Shown: in pieces, positions 47,297 to 59,224 of the stretch | Layout: each line of letters starts with the position of its first letter | Numbering within the stretch: position 1 is the stretch's first letter | From: Gadus chalcogrammus | Lineage: Eukaryota > Chordata > Actinopteri > Gadiformes > Gadidae | Direction of reading: 5' to 3' | Assembly (NCBI RefSeq): GCF_026213295.1 | Contig: NC_079419.1 | Location: 21,641,180 to 21,705,179, forward strand | DNA length: 64,000 bases | The notes under the pieces: model-generated | Seen by the model: only the letters and a program-made list of their open reading frames with translations | Told to the model about the DNA's origin: nothing | The model's database searches: none | Program-made: the position numbers and the translations under genes

Positions 47297-47559
47297 GCTA
47301 TTCCCCCAGAAGTCTGGGGTCAAAAGGTCAAAAGGGGACGGCACCACGTCGGGGTGGATCCAGATCTCGGGCAACAGCGCAGGGTTGCCAGGTCCTGCAA
47401 AAAACGTGCCCCCCACATACCGTTCAAAATCCACCCAAAATGTCCTAGAAGCATCCCAAATAAAAAATGATATTATTGGCCATTTTGGCCAACGTTTTGA
47501 AAGTAATAATATTTGAGGGAATATTTTTTGTTGTTGTTTTAGCAGCGAAATGCACCGTG

Positions 47560-47563
47560 TGAG

Positions 47564-47635
<72 letters not shown>

Positions 47636-47716
47636 TGTGTCTGTGTGTCTGTGCGGGGCATGTGTGTGCTTGTGTGTGTGTGTCTGTGCGTGTGCGTGCG
47701 TGTGTGTGTGTGTGTA
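47560..47716. repeat. (TG)n microsatellite
   Basis: A long pure TG run to about 47633, then interrupted TG with TCTG and GCGTG variants. Confidence 0.98.
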
Positions 47717-47973
47717 TAACACGCTATTTTATGTTGAAATGCGACGTAATCCAGTGTTCACGAAAAGTACACTGTCAACGTATGCTTTTGGCGACTGGGT
47801 TGGCTCTCAGATATACGTGTTTGTAACAAGATGATATCATTAAAAGTTACATAAAGTAACAGTTTAATAACACAAACGCAGGAAGCACGTGAGCTGCTAG
47901 TTTAGCGAAAGCAACCTGACGTCGTTGAAACATGCGAGCGAGCCGATCAAATCCTAATAACTATAAAACTAAA

Positions 47974-48385
47974 GATCAGACACAATCACTGACTGAAGAT
48001 TATGCAAGTAAAAAGTATATTTCTCGCTAGAAATGTTATTAGAAACACGTTTAACGGTGAATCGGTCCTAAAATATTGCATTTCCCATTCAGATAATAAA
48101 GATTAATAATGATCATACACATTCACTGACTGAAGATTATGTAAGGAAAATGTACATTTCTCGCTAGAAAAGTCATTAGAATCGCGTTTAATCGTGTATC
48201 TGTCCTAAAATATTGCATTTCCCATTCAGACAATAAAGATTAATAAAGATCATACACATTCACTGACTGAAGATTATGTAAGGAAAATGTACATTTCTCC
48301 CTAGAAATGTCATTAGAAACGCGTTTAATGGTGTATCTGTCCTAAAATATTGCATTTCCCATTCAGATAATAAAGATTAATATAA
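47974..48385 (+). repeat. 137-bp tandem repeat, three copies
   Basis: Units start at 47974, 48111 and 48248 with landmarks GATCATACACATTCACTGACTG, ACATTTCTC(G/C)CTAGAAA and AATAAAGATTAATA. Related to single copies inside 209-393 and 1252-1436. Confidence 0.9.
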
Positions 48386-48735
48386 GCTACGCCGTGTTCC
48401 GGAGCCGCGGGGGATTCTGGGAATTGGGGTTCTCAGTTGACAAATGGGGCTTTTGTTAACTTGTTTTGTTGTTAGGATTAAGTGGGGTTAATGGGTTCGG
48501 GATGTTATGTGGTTGTGTGTTGTTCTATTAACATTGTTCGTGTGTTCATTATTGTCGACACCGTCACCGAGAGTGACGTGACCATCGTTTCGTGCAGCTG
48601 TTCCGTGTTGAAGTCTCGTTCAATAAAAACCAACTCTCGTTGTCGAGCGTTCAATAAAAACCAACTCTCGCGTGCCCCCCCCCTACAAACGTGTCTCCCC
48701 CCCCCACAACAAACGTGTCCCCCCCCCCCCCCCCC
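48386..48735. other. Gene-free stretch with C-runs
   Basis: Contains a duplicated TTCAATAAAAACCAACTCTCG (near 48617 and 48649) and several poly-C runs up to 48738, which are typical places for assembly or sequencing error. Confidence 0.5.
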
Positions 48736-49181
48736 CCCTTCAACTAACGTGCGTCTCATGACGTCACAGACCATGCTGGATTTGTTTACCTTCAGCACGC
48801 TTTGTTTTCCGGTTTTCTTTTTTACAAAATAAACGAGTCACACGGCTGTGTGCTCAACGTGCGAAGTTGTGTTCTTAACTTATTGCAATTTCCACAGCCT
48901 AATTATATATATAGGTTTTGGCATAAACATAACTAGGGTGCACTGTACTATCTGCGCACACCCTTTCTGAAGCCTCTCTCGCTCTCTCGCTCTCTCTTTC
49001 TCTCTCTCTCGTACCGTTTTGTGGAGCACGTTAATTGTCTTAGAACACTCCCATTCAGAATGCATTGGTTTACATTTCGTTTTGTGTAACACGCAAAAAG
49101 TCGGACTATCGTGCTCGGGAACACGCTTCAATAGATTAACGTTCGTGCGCAGGAGCACGCAATTGCGTGATACCGGGTTGG
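48736..49181 (-). repeat. Right arm of the 3.9-kb inverted repeat
   Basis: Reverse complement of 45247-45705; contains the same ACGTGCGTCTCATGACGTCA block. The GAGA tract is shorter here. Confidence 0.92.
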
Positions 49182-49367
49182 AGTGTAACACGTGGTTTCG
49201 GGGTTTAAAGAGACGGCGCGTCTTGATGACGTGGGTTTCTTTTGTTACAAACGCCCGCGCCATCTTTGTAGTCAGGGCATTTTTGTAGGACAATAAACGG
49301 CATCTTGCTTTGTGTAGGGACCGCTTGGTCTGGCATAGAACAAGAGCAGCGGGGGGCCCAGCTAAAG

Positions 49368-49370
<3 letters not shown>

Positions 49371-49414
<44 letters not shown>
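49371..49414. repeat. (TC)n microsatellite
   Basis: A pure TC run of 44 bases. Confidence 0.97.
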
Positions 49415-49419
<5 letters not shown>

Positions 49420-49516
49420 GGTGATTGAAACATTTTGTTATTTCCTTTTGTTCATACCACCGTTTCCATTGTGGTTTGGGTGCCTCTAATTCTATTCTGC
49501 AACAAAAGACCATGCG

Positions 49517-49698
49517 GTCTTTTGTTAAGACCGCATGGTCTCTGATCAGGGACAGTAGCTATTCTGCAAGTCGGTAGAGGCCATCTTGTCTTTTGTTAAG
49601 ACCGCATGGTCTCTGATCAGGGACAGTAGCTATTCTGCGAGTCTGTAGACGCCATCTTGTCTTTTGTTAAGACCGCATGGTCTCTGACCAGGGACAGT

Positions 49699-49700
<2 letters not shown>
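49517..49700 (+). repeat. 71-bp tandem repeat with hairpin
   Basis: Copies start at 49517, 49588 and 49659 (GTCTTTTGTTAAGACCGCAT). The first follows AGACCATGCGGTCTT, so 49507-49541 can form a hairpin. Ends in a TC run. Confidence 0.92.
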
Positions 49701-49755
<55 letters not shown>

Positions 49756-49776
49756 CCACTCTCTCTCTCTCTCTAC

Positions 49777-49808
<32 letters not shown>

Positions 49809-49977
49809 ACCTCTCTCTCTCACACAGACACACTTTTTGAAGGCAACAGGTGCCATCTTGGCCTGGGTGCTCCAACTGTCCGGCAAGGCAGTGGTCGCCT
49901 GCACAGCAGGACCCCAGGGTGTTCAATCACCACTCTCTGCCTCTCTCTCTCTTTACCTCTCTCTCTACCTCTCTCTC

Positions 49978-50030
<53 letters not shown>

Positions 50031-50049
50031 CTCTCTCTCTCTACCTCTC

Positions 50050-50084
<35 letters not shown>

Positions 50085-50270
50085 TTTTGATGGCAAATGT
50101 GCCATCGTGGCCTGGGTGCTCCAACTGTCCGGCAAGGCAGTGGTCGCCTGCACAGCAGAACCCCAGGGTGTTGATTCTCTCTCTCTACCTCTCTCACTCT
50201 CTCTCTCTCACACTTTTTGAAAGCACCAGTGCCATTTTGTGTCCTGGGTGCGCAGTCCAGTAGGGCGATA
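49700..50270 (+). repeat. TC-rich block with three ~95-bp units
   Basis: TC microsatellites (49700-49822, 49938-50082, 50176-50210) alternate with copies of a unit containing CCTGGGTGCTCCAACTGTCC at about 49830-49930 and 50080-50178 and a diverged one at 50209-50270. The long Leu/Ser frames through it are low-complexity artefacts. Confidence 0.9.
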
Positions 50271-50565
50271 GACGCCATCTTTTTATCTGGAACAACTGCA
50301 ACAGGATACCCAAAGCGGGTGTTGCTCTTTCTCTCCCCCTCTCCCACCCCCTAAAACTACTTTGATATCCCACGTCCCTTTCATCCCTGTCTCCACAGAT
50401 CCTGTCGTAAACCCCTCCCGTTCCCCACCTTTACACCTCCCGCTCCCAGGTCCTATCGTGACATCACCAACCCCCTCCCACCCTTTCGTCCCTGTCTCCA
50501 CAGATCCTAGTAAACCCCCCCCACCACCACTCTTCCTCCCGCCAAACCCTCCTAGTAAACCCCCC

Positions 50566-50897
50566 CCACCACTCTTCCTCCCGCCAAACCCTCCTCGTAA
50601 ACCCCCCCACCCCTTCCACGACACCTCTCTCTCTCTGTGGCTGATTTTACCAACGATAACTTCTGTTTGTAGTTCCCCTTTTCATCCGAGGATCTCATAG
50701 GACTATCTGTGTATATATAAATGTACACACAGCGCGGAGAAAGAGTGTACTGAGAGCGCAAATTTCGGTTAAGTGGTAGCCTCATGCCATAAGGTACCAC
50801 AGATTTCAGCCGGACAGATAGAACTCAGAGAAGTTTCTTTTATCGGCTGATACGTATGTAGTTTGCCCCGCCGCCATATTTGTAGTTCTTGGTAGTG
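50566..50897 (+). repeat. ~332-bp direct repeat, copy 1
   Basis: Nearly identical to 50976-51307; contains a TATATATAAATG box near 50715 and a CCGCCGCCATATT end. It could be part of an LTR or a local duplication. Confidence 0.85.
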
Positions 50898-50975
50898 AAT
50901 CCAACACCCCCCCTCTCCCCTCCCTCCGATCCCCCTTCGTGAATCTCCTCCTCCTCACTTAATGAACTCCCCATC

Positions 50976-51307
50976 ACCACTCTTCCTCTCGCCAAACCCT
51001 CCTCGTAAACCCCCACCTCTCCCACGACACCTGTCTCTCTCTCTCTGTGGCTATTTTTACCAACGATAACTTATATTTGTAGTTCCCCTTATCATCCAAG
51101 GATCTCATAGGGCTATCTGTGTACATATAAATGTACACACAGCGCAGAGACAGAGTGTACTGAGAACACAAATTGCGGTTAAGTGGTAGCCTTATGCCAT
51201 AAGGTACCACAGATTTCAGCCGGACAGATAGAACTCAGAGAAGTTTATTTTATCGGCTGATACGTATGTAGTTTGCCCCGCCGCCATATTTGTAATTCTT
51301 GGTAGTG
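50976..51307 (+). repeat. ~332-bp direct repeat, copy 2
   Basis: Second copy, 410 bp downstream of copy 1, same orientation, with a few percent difference. Confidence 0.85.
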
Positions 51308-52039
51308 CCCCCTACTCGTTAACACGAGAGTATTCCCAATTCCATCTCAGCATCTCCACCTGTACCACAAGATTATAACTATTATAAGTCCCAACTGGAC
51401 GACCCCCTGCTTTCCAAGAAGCCGACTACTACTGTTTTCCCCCCATCCAGATCAAGAATCCCCTTAATTGTCTGCCCCCACCAGGTGAGCCCAAGTTTGC
51501 CTTGCAACAATAGGGTAACCCATTGAACAGCCGTTCAAAACCCCTCTTGACTTTAACATTCATACTGGAACAGAGGGATCTCATACATTTCTATACACCC
51601 CCTATGCCACATCAACTTGATAGACAAAGACCTATTGATTTCCCTGCAGATCACACAGACCTGCAACTTAAAGAGGACCACCCCTACACACATAGTCTGT
51701 ACCTTCAAACGCTCTCTTCCACACACTCCCTTATTCATATTGCTGAAAGAAGGAGGCTAAACCCCTTCCTATTGTCAGTTAAATTGAAGTATTTTCTTAT
51801 TGTTCTTTCTCCCCCTTGCCCCCTTCCACCAAACACTTGGCCATGTGTTGGGACTGGAAAGTACATTTAGTATATTTGTTTGTGTATTTGGGTGTCTGGG
51901 TGCTGAAATACAGGGAGCCAGTCCCTAGTTGATATCGGCAGAACACGCAAATGTTTGTGTAGGTTATAATCAATGTTTTTTGATTCACCATCATTAATAG
52001 TTTAAACGATCTTTAAATGTTTGCATTTGAACTAAATTT
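51308..52039. other. No recognisable feature
   Basis: A 115-codon open frame (51523-51870, +) has no recognisable motif. No repeat pair or splice pattern was found. Confidence 0.4.
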
Positions 52040-52370
52040 GTTCTCTTTTCTCGTCAGGCCTTTTCAACCCGAGCAGTGATGGATGCCCGGCATTCATCAT
52101 TTTAATTGTTTACATCACTACAAATATTCTCTTTTCTCTTCAGGAAGTGGCAACACAAGCACTCCAGTTGCCCAACACTCATCATTTTACTTCTGTGCAT
52201 TGATCTTAATTCTCTTTCCTCTTCAGGAAGTGACAACACAAGCACTACAGTTGCCCAACACTCATCATTTTACTTCTGTGCATTGATCTTAATTCTCTCT
52301 CTCTTCAGGAAATGGCAGTATAAGCAGGAACGAATGCCTAACACTCACAGTTACTATGTTTTTTCCAGGT
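52040..52370 (+). repeat. ~83-bp tandem repeat, each unit with a splice-acceptor-like end
   Basis: Units carry TTCTCTTT(T/C)CTCTTCAG followed by GAAGTGGCAACACAAGCAC-like sequence; the AGs are at 52143, 52226 and 52308, with a diverged earlier unit at 52058 and a possible later one near 52362. Period 82-85 bp. It looks like multiplication of an acceptor with the start of an exon. Confidence 0.75.
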
Positions 52371-54093
52371 TGCTGAGCCCTTCTGTCTATTTTCATGCGT
52401 TTTGTGTAGCAAGACAGGTAGAGAACCAGGATGGTTCAAATAGACACGGGGTTCAACTGCTAAAATAATATGTCTAATTAATAAATGGTGCACATGGTTT
52501 TAAACGGTGCACAAGGAGGGAGTTAGCTCAACTGCTGTAGCCACAATTACAATCATTTTTTTGCGAATATTAAATCTACATGGGTAAGATTCTGTACTAA
52601 TCAGCTACTACATACGAATAAACTGAATAACACTGCGTGAGATGTTCAAAGGTCAACTATTGCTTCCTTTGGAGCGATTGCAATAAATATAATATCGTAC
52701 CACCAATATACATGCATTATCTTGTATTCAATAATTAGGAAAGCCGGATTCCAGAACCGAAAGAGGTCCTACCAAACCGACCCAGGGGTCTTACATCAAA
52801 CCAGATCCCTGTACAAGAGTTACACGGTGATCTTAAGATAGGGATAATTATCTAGACTCCACATCATGAACGATTAGCCTTTAAAGTTGTCCATAGCATG
52901 CATACCGCTCGTCCACAGAAGTCTGGGGAATATCCGGGCCTGGGGATTCTTATCAGAAGAGTTCTGGGATAACCTGCCTCGTAAGAGAGCGGAAGAGTCC
53001 CCCCAATAGAGGACCCTGAGGACAAGCGGTAGAAATGCATAGTTCAACAGACCTGACGAGGTTCGAGTACCAAAATAAGAAAGAATAAAATATATATTTC
53101 CTTACAAATTATGAAAATAACAACATTTCAATAAAAGTCTTCACGTAATCTATGGTTAATAATTGGCAATATTTACAATTAAATTACATAAGTAGAATAA
53201 AATGTTATCCATAATTCATCCTAATTGTGATTGACAATATACGTGTTACGTTTTTCATTACACGACGGGCTGCCTAGACAGTGGATACTCGATTATTACA
53301 ATATATCACAACCAGTTTAATGGTCAACCAAAACACACAGCCATAACATAACCCCGACTGTCCCCGACTGGACCCCGACTGACAACGTTCCGGTAACAAC
53401 AGAAGTGTGATGCCTAATATTGAAAATGCAGATTTTTAATATTAAGATATTTTGTTAATGTTACGAATTTAAGTTTTCTTATGTTGGTGTTTTACCATAT
53501 GGTCTTGTCACCCTGTTTTCTGCAGGGTCGTTTAAAATGTAATCCTTTGAGGTTAGTGGTCAATCAGTTCTCACTCTGTTCCTTTGTTATCTTGTGTTGG
53601 TTTGGGCCTGTTATCCTTGATCCCCAAGGAAGCGCAGAGACGCAAGTGATAAGGAACGGCCAACCCCATATTTATGACATCTTAAGGAATGATGACTTAA
53701 ATGACCATATGGTTAACAAAGGCTTTTGGTTTGTTGGGAGGCAGCTGCCCTCAACAACCCATTCTGAATGTGTAAGAACTCCTGGCCACTCAGCGGACCT
53801 CTCTGCGAACCCTTTAGAAAATGAAGGGCTCTGCAGGGAGAAATCCCATCTGAGGCCTCAGATTATTGAATAATATGCTTATTTTTAGGTCTGTTGATGC
53901 ATGTTATGATGCATCTTCGTTCGTGCTTTTCTTACGAATGGGTATATAAAGATAAAAATAAATTGAAAATAAAATAAGTAAAAATATAAAATAAAAACAA
54001 ATGGAGGATGCATATACCATGTGTGAATGTCCTCTCGTGTGTGTCAGAGCCACCAAGATAATGGAGGTTACTCGACTGTTACATACACGAGGG
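52371..54093. other. Unassigned AT-rich sequence
   Basis: No family recognised. An open frame at 53481-53873 (+, 130 codons) has no domain I know and starts in non-coding-looking sequence. An LTR or gene relic cannot be excluded. Confidence 0.35.
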
Positions 54094-54107
54094 GATATTG
54101 AAAGCAT

Positions 54108-57100
54108 CATCATCATCATCATCGCCTACTACCCCTTCTGGGGCTTAGGCCGCAAACAAGAGTTCTCCATGCATCCCGGTCCTGGGCCAACATCTCAAGC
54201 TGTCCCCAAGTGTAGCCCATTTTCTTGGCGTCTGCCTCCAAGTCTCTACGCCAGGTGTTTCGCGGCCGTCTCTTTCTTTTCCTTTGGGGATTCCACTTGA
54301 GGGACTGTCTTGTGGTGTTTGTGGCTGGTTTACGGAGAGTATGGCCTATCCATCTCCAACGTCGTTGGAGGATCTCTTCGTCCGCTGGCTTTTGGCTGGT
54401 ACGTTCCCACAGTTCTTTGTTGCTGATGGTGTTAGGCCAGTGGATCTGGAGGATTCGTCGCAGGCAGGTATTGATGAATGACTGGATTTTGTTTGTTGTA
54501 TTCACCGTAGTCCTCCATGTCTCAGCACCGTAGAGTAGGACTGACTTCACATTGCTGTTAAAGATCTTGATCTTTGTTGTGATGGCCAGGTCTTTTGCGC
54601 TCCAGATGTTTTTTAGTTGGAGGTACGCAACTCTGGCCTTGCCAATCCTGACTCTCACATCTGCATCTGTTCCACCCTGCTTGTTGACAATGCTGCCAAG
54701 GTAGGTGAACTCCTCAATCTCCTCCAGAGCTTCGCCTTCCAGCATGATGGGTGCAGTGTTGACAGAGTTGACTCTCATGACTTTGCTCTTCCCTCTGTGG
54801 ATGTTGAGACCGAGGCGAGCAGAGTTGGTTGCGATGGTGCTGGTCTTTTCCTGCATCTACTGCTGGGTATGAGAGAGAAGGGCCAAGTCATCTGCAAAGT
54901 CCAGGTCTTCGAGCTGCGCCCACATTGTCCACTGTATGCCGTTTTTCCTTCCTGCTGTGGATTGCTTCATTACCCAATCCATTGCCAGCAGGAACAAGAA
55001 TGGCGATAGTAGGCACCCCTGTCTCACTCCAGTTTGTACACTGAAAGCACCGGTAGGTTGTCCCTCGTGGATCACTCTGCAGGTCATTCCCTCATAGGTG
55101 TTTCTGATGATGTTAGTTAATTTCTCTGGCACTCCGTAGTGCCTGAGAAGCTTCCAGAGGGTCTCCCTGTCCACACTATCGAAGGCCTTCTCGTAGTCGA
55201 TGAAGTTGATGAATAGCGGTGAATTCCACTCGAGTGACTGTTCCAGGATGATGCGCAGTGTAGCAATCTGGTCTGTACACAATCTGTTTTTGCGGAAGCC
55301 AGCCTTCTGGTCTCTAAGCTGGGGGTCAATCACATCTTTCATCCTGTCCAGTAAGATCCTGTAGAAGACCTTTCCTGGGATGGAGAGTAGCATGATCCCC
55401 CTATACTTTCCACAGTTGCTCAGGTCCCCTTTCTTTGGCATCTTCACAAGATTGCCCTCCTTCCATTCGTATGGGATGTTTTCCTCTTCCCACATCTTCT
55501 TAAAGAGAGGGTGGAGCATCTCTCCCATGGTCTCTGCGTCCGTCTTCAGTGCCTCGGCCGGGATGCTATCTGGTCCTGCAGCCTTGCCGTTTCTAAGTTT
55601 TTTAATGGCTTTCCTGATCTCCTCCCTTCTTGGTACACTGAGGTCTATTGGCAGATCCCTGTCTGCTTGTTGGATGTGTGGTGGGTCTTGTGGGGCTGGT
55701 CTGTTGAGAAGTTCCTCAAAATGTTCCAACCATCTTTTCTTCTGTCCTTCCTCCCCCATTATTGGCTTTCCCTCTTTGTCCTTTACTGGTCTTTGAGGTT
55801 TACTGGTCTTTCCTGCCAGCTTTTTGGTGGTGTCATACCGGTCCTTCAGATTCCCATGTCCAGCTGCTTCTTCTGCTTCTAATGCAAGGGCCTCTATGTA
55901 GTTCCTCTTGTCGGTCTTCAAGCTTTTTTTCACGTTCTTATTTGCTTCCCTGTACTCTATTTGTGCCTTTACTTTCTCTGCTCTTGTACGACTGCTGTTA
56001 AGAGCTGCCTTCTTTTCTTTCCTCTCCTTCACCTTCTTTATTGACTCTGCTGATATCCAAGCCTTGTGGTTATCTTTCTGTGGTCCCAGTGCTACATTGC
56101 AGGTTGTAATTACCGTTTCCTTTACCACCTTCCACATCCCATCTATGTTTCTTTCCTCACCTTCTTTATCTAGCTCTTGCAGGGCATGAAACTTGTTCTT
56201 TAGCTCGATCTTGAATTTTTCTGTTACTGCTGGATCTCTTAAAAGTACTGTGTTGTTTCTTTCTCTGGTTCTTCTCACCTGTCCAGTTTCTCCTCAACTT
56301 TAATTGGACTTTGGCAACGAGAAGATGATGGTCTGATGCTACGTCAGCTCCTCTTCTGACTCGTACATCTAAGAGGGACCTCCTAAACTTTTTGGTGACA
56401 CATACATGGTCTATTTGGTTCTCAGTGGAGAGGTCCGGTGATACCCATGTGGCTTTGTGTAATCGCCTGTGGGGGAAGACACTTCCTCCGATGACAAGGT
56501 TGTTATTTGCACATAGTTCTGCAAATCTCTCTCCATTTTCGTTCATCTCGCCTAGACCATGCTGCCCCATTATCCTCTCATAGCCTCTGTTGTTACTTCA
56601 TATTTTTGCATTAAGATCTCCGATTAAGATGGTAATGTCTCTTTCTGAGTATCTCTGGATGATGGTCTGTATTCTGCTATAGAATTCGTCCTTGCTCTCT
56701 TCGTCACTATCGTTGGTTGGGGCATAGCATTGAATGATGTTCATGTTTATTCTTTCCTTCTTTGTTTTGAATGTAGCTGCTATTGCTCTCGAGCCATGTG
56801 CCTCCCCTCCCATGAGTGCTCTCTGAGCAGCCTTGGACAGCATCAAAGTGACTCCCTGGGTGTGGTGTGCATTGTCCTCCTCATGGCCTGAGTACAGCAG
56901 CAGCTCTCCTGTGGTAAGCCTCTTCTGTCCAGAACCCATCCATCTTGATTCACTAATTCCGAGTATCGCAAGGTTGTACTTGTTCATCTCGGTGTCAACT
57001 TGTGCGGTCTTTCCAGCTCCGAACATGGTCCTTACGTTCCATGTACCGATGGTGGTTGTAACACCGGTTGAGAGGATGGTTTTCGGCAGAGTGGCTTCCA

Positions 57101-57413
57101 GGTGCTTCTGGCTTTCACCACCCTGCGTCATAAATCCTTCTGACGAAGGTCCGTCTTCACTCCGGGGCGGGATATCTTGATTTACTCTTGTTTGCGTTTC
57201 TGTAACAGGTATTGTTTTATGGGGTGGGGTTGTTAGCCCCACGCCTAACCCCCAACCTGGAGGACCAGGTGTTGCCTTTAGTCGGACCTCTACCCTAAAA
57301 CCTGCCCGGCTTGGTAAGACCTGCCAGGGGTATTACCCCCGCCGGTATAGCCTCCAGGGTCACGGAAGTACACAAGCCTCCCCACCACAGCAAGGTAACA
57401 ACACAGAGGGGAA
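54108..57413 (-). mobile_element. RTE-type LINE, nearly full length
   Basis: A 14-bp target-site duplication GATATTGAAAGCAT lies at 54094-54107 and 57414-57427. The 3' end on the left carries an ATC/GAT repeat tail; the 5' end is near 57413. Endonuclease and reverse transcriptase are recognisable but broken. Confidence 0.88.
54119..57242 (-). pseudogene. RTE endonuclease-reverse transcriptase, broken
   Basis: Minus-strand pieces. 56598-57242: APE endonuclease start (TIGTWNVRTMFGAGK; GISESRWMGSG; ITILIGDLNAKI). 56166-56570: rest of the endonuclease (IDHVCVTKKF; ASDHHLLVAKV). 54857-56278: reverse transcriptase (LRNGKAAGPDSIPAEALK; NCGKYRGIMLLSIPGK; FIDYEKAFDSVD; VRQGCLLSPFLF; LDFADDLALLS). 54119-54856: C-terminal part with [11 protein letters not shown] and [10 protein letters not shown]. 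Lesions: a stop and shift near 56580, a shift near 56270, and one in-frame TAG at 54857-54859. The fish and bovine RTE (BovB-like) endonucleases share this pattern. It copied RNA at nicked target sites; this copy is inactive but not old, judging by few lesions. Confidence 0.85.
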
Positions 57414-57427
57414 GATATTGAAAGCAT

Positions 57428-57961
57428 ACCACATATAAAACTATAAAATAATTAGAAAATGGTTCATTATAATTAACTTACAATAACATCTGTTTCAACC
57501 GATAACTTCTGAATTTTTCTTTTAGGTTCAGTTTTTGTTTTGTTTATAGAATATCCCCTTATATTTAATGCCCAGATGTGCATAATTGTTGTGAGTTCAG
57601 ATGACTCTTATTCTACCTAGATTAGACGGTTTTGATTGACCTAGCTCAAGATTCACCAGGTGTCAAAGACGTAGGATTGTGGAACTCCTTGGGAGCCCCC
57701 GAGACACGCGTCAATGTGGTAGAAATTAATGAGTATATTCTATGGTGAACTATGATTATTATTAGGCCTTATATCTTAATGGTAGAAGACACACGATACC
57801 TGCAGAGCCTGGGGTCAGAACAGATGGTGGGACACAGATATGAGCAGGAAGCTACGGGGTTAAGCCATGTTGACCTCAGCCTTCAGCCTTGGGTCATCTT
57901 GGCTACGGGGTTATTGCATGCTGACCTCAGACTGGTGTCCAAAATCACTTTGTTGAAAATG
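57428..57961. other. Gene-free spacer
   Basis: No gene. It contains a short duplicated block GCTACGGGGTTA near 57851 and 57902. It ends at the start of the next transposon. Confidence 0.45.
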
Positions 57962-58079
57962 TGGGTAACACTTTATAATAACCCTCCATAATAAACCATT
58001 TATGAAGCATTTGTTCATAGTTTGTTCATCATTTGCAAATTGTTATCCCAACATTTACAAACCTTAGTAATGTATTTGT

Positions 58080-58440
58080 AAATGAGTAGTAATGTATTTA
58101 TGAACCTGTTTTCTAATGATCTATAAGAGTTTTTTATAAGGACATTATTTAGGGATTTATAAATGAGTATTAATGTATTTACAAACATGTATTAATGTAT
58201 TTACAAACATGTTTCAAATGATTTTCTAATGATCTATAATATCATATATGAGGACATTAGTAAGCTATTTTTAAATGAGTATAGATGTATTATGAACATG
58301 TTTCAAATGATTTTCTAACGATCTAAAAGATCATTTATAAGGACATTAGCAAGCTATTTGTAAACGACTAGTCATGTTTGTATGAACATTTTTCAAACCA
58401 TTTTCTAATTATTTATAAGATCATTAATAAGGTATATAAT
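58080..58440 (+). repeat. Subterminal tandem repeats in the left TIR
   Basis: Four imperfect units of 92-98 bp with CATTTTCTAATGATCTATAA-like cores at about 58110, 58210, 58307 and 58399. These are plausible transposase binding sites. Confidence 0.8.
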
Positions 58441-58649
58441 AATGGTCTGCTCACATTTTACAAATGATTAAGCAAGCAGGTTTCAATGAGTTAGTAATGA
58501 TTCATAATATCCTTTATAAGGCATGTGATGATGGTCTGCTCACCATTTATGGGTCATCATGAATAACCTTTGTCAAGCACAAGCTATCGTCCAATTCATA
58601 AGTGAAATAATATATGTGAGCACATGTAACACCTTAGTTTATGCTTAAT

Positions 58650-58985
58650 ATAGGTTTTTAGAAAGCATTTACTTATCATTAGTAAAGTGTTTTGCATGGG
58701 TTGATATAAAGTAGACACTGTCTATACTTTATAAGCATTTACAAATGGCCAATAACTGAGGAACATACTATAGAAACCATTTACTTACCATAAGTAAAGT
58801 GTTTTGCATGGGTTGATATGAAGTTGGCACTGTCTATACTTTATAAGCATTTACAAATGGCCAGTAACTGAGGACCATACTATAGAAACCATTTACTTAC
58901 CATTAGTAAAGTGTTTTGTATGGGTTGATATAAAGTTGGTACTGTCTATACTTTATAAGCATTTACAAATGGCCTGTTACTGAGG
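58650..58985 (+). repeat. 112-bp tandem repeat inside the transposon
   Basis: Three copies, with AGTAAAGTGTTTTGCATGGG at 58681, 58793 and 58905. It lies between the left TIR and the CCDC106-like gene. Confidence 0.92.
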
Positions 58986-59224
58986 GACATACCATTAGAA
59001 GACACTTCTGCAGCAACAACTCCAAAAATGACCTCAAACGTTAGGTTGTTAAACATATCAATGGCAAAAACACACAACACAGCATCGAGGGAATGAAGTG
59101 AAATTGTAAAACATTCATTTAAAAAACCACACTGACAATAAATTCACTTTAAACATGCATTCTAATAATCTAATATCTAACACAACAGCAACAACAACAA
59201 CGTAACTTTAAATAAGGGGATCAG

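Noticed and set aside
47294..47722. Open frame rich in His and Thr, minus strand
   Set aside because: It is the translation of the CA/TG microsatellite and flanks; no start context or domain.
45054..49181. Herpesvirus-like giant element (Teratorn-type)
   Set aside because: Considered because of the long inverted repeats, but no capsid, polymerase or piggyBac-like gene is present.
49517..49700. CRISPR-like array
   Set aside because: Units are contiguous with no variable spacers, the DNA is eukaryotic, and no cas-like gene exists.
49657..50220. Long Leu/Ser-rich open frames
   Set aside because: They arise from TC microsatellites, which have no stop codons in any frame.
51523..51870. 115-codon frame on the plus strand
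   Set aside because: No recognisable motif, no splice or promoter support, and length expected by chance in low-stop sequence.
53481..53873. 130-codon frame on the plus strand
   Set aside because: No domain recognised; the first third looks like translated intron. Kept only as an unassigned stretch.
57752..57991. 79-codon frame on the plus strand
   Set aside because: Runs into the transposon end and has no motif.
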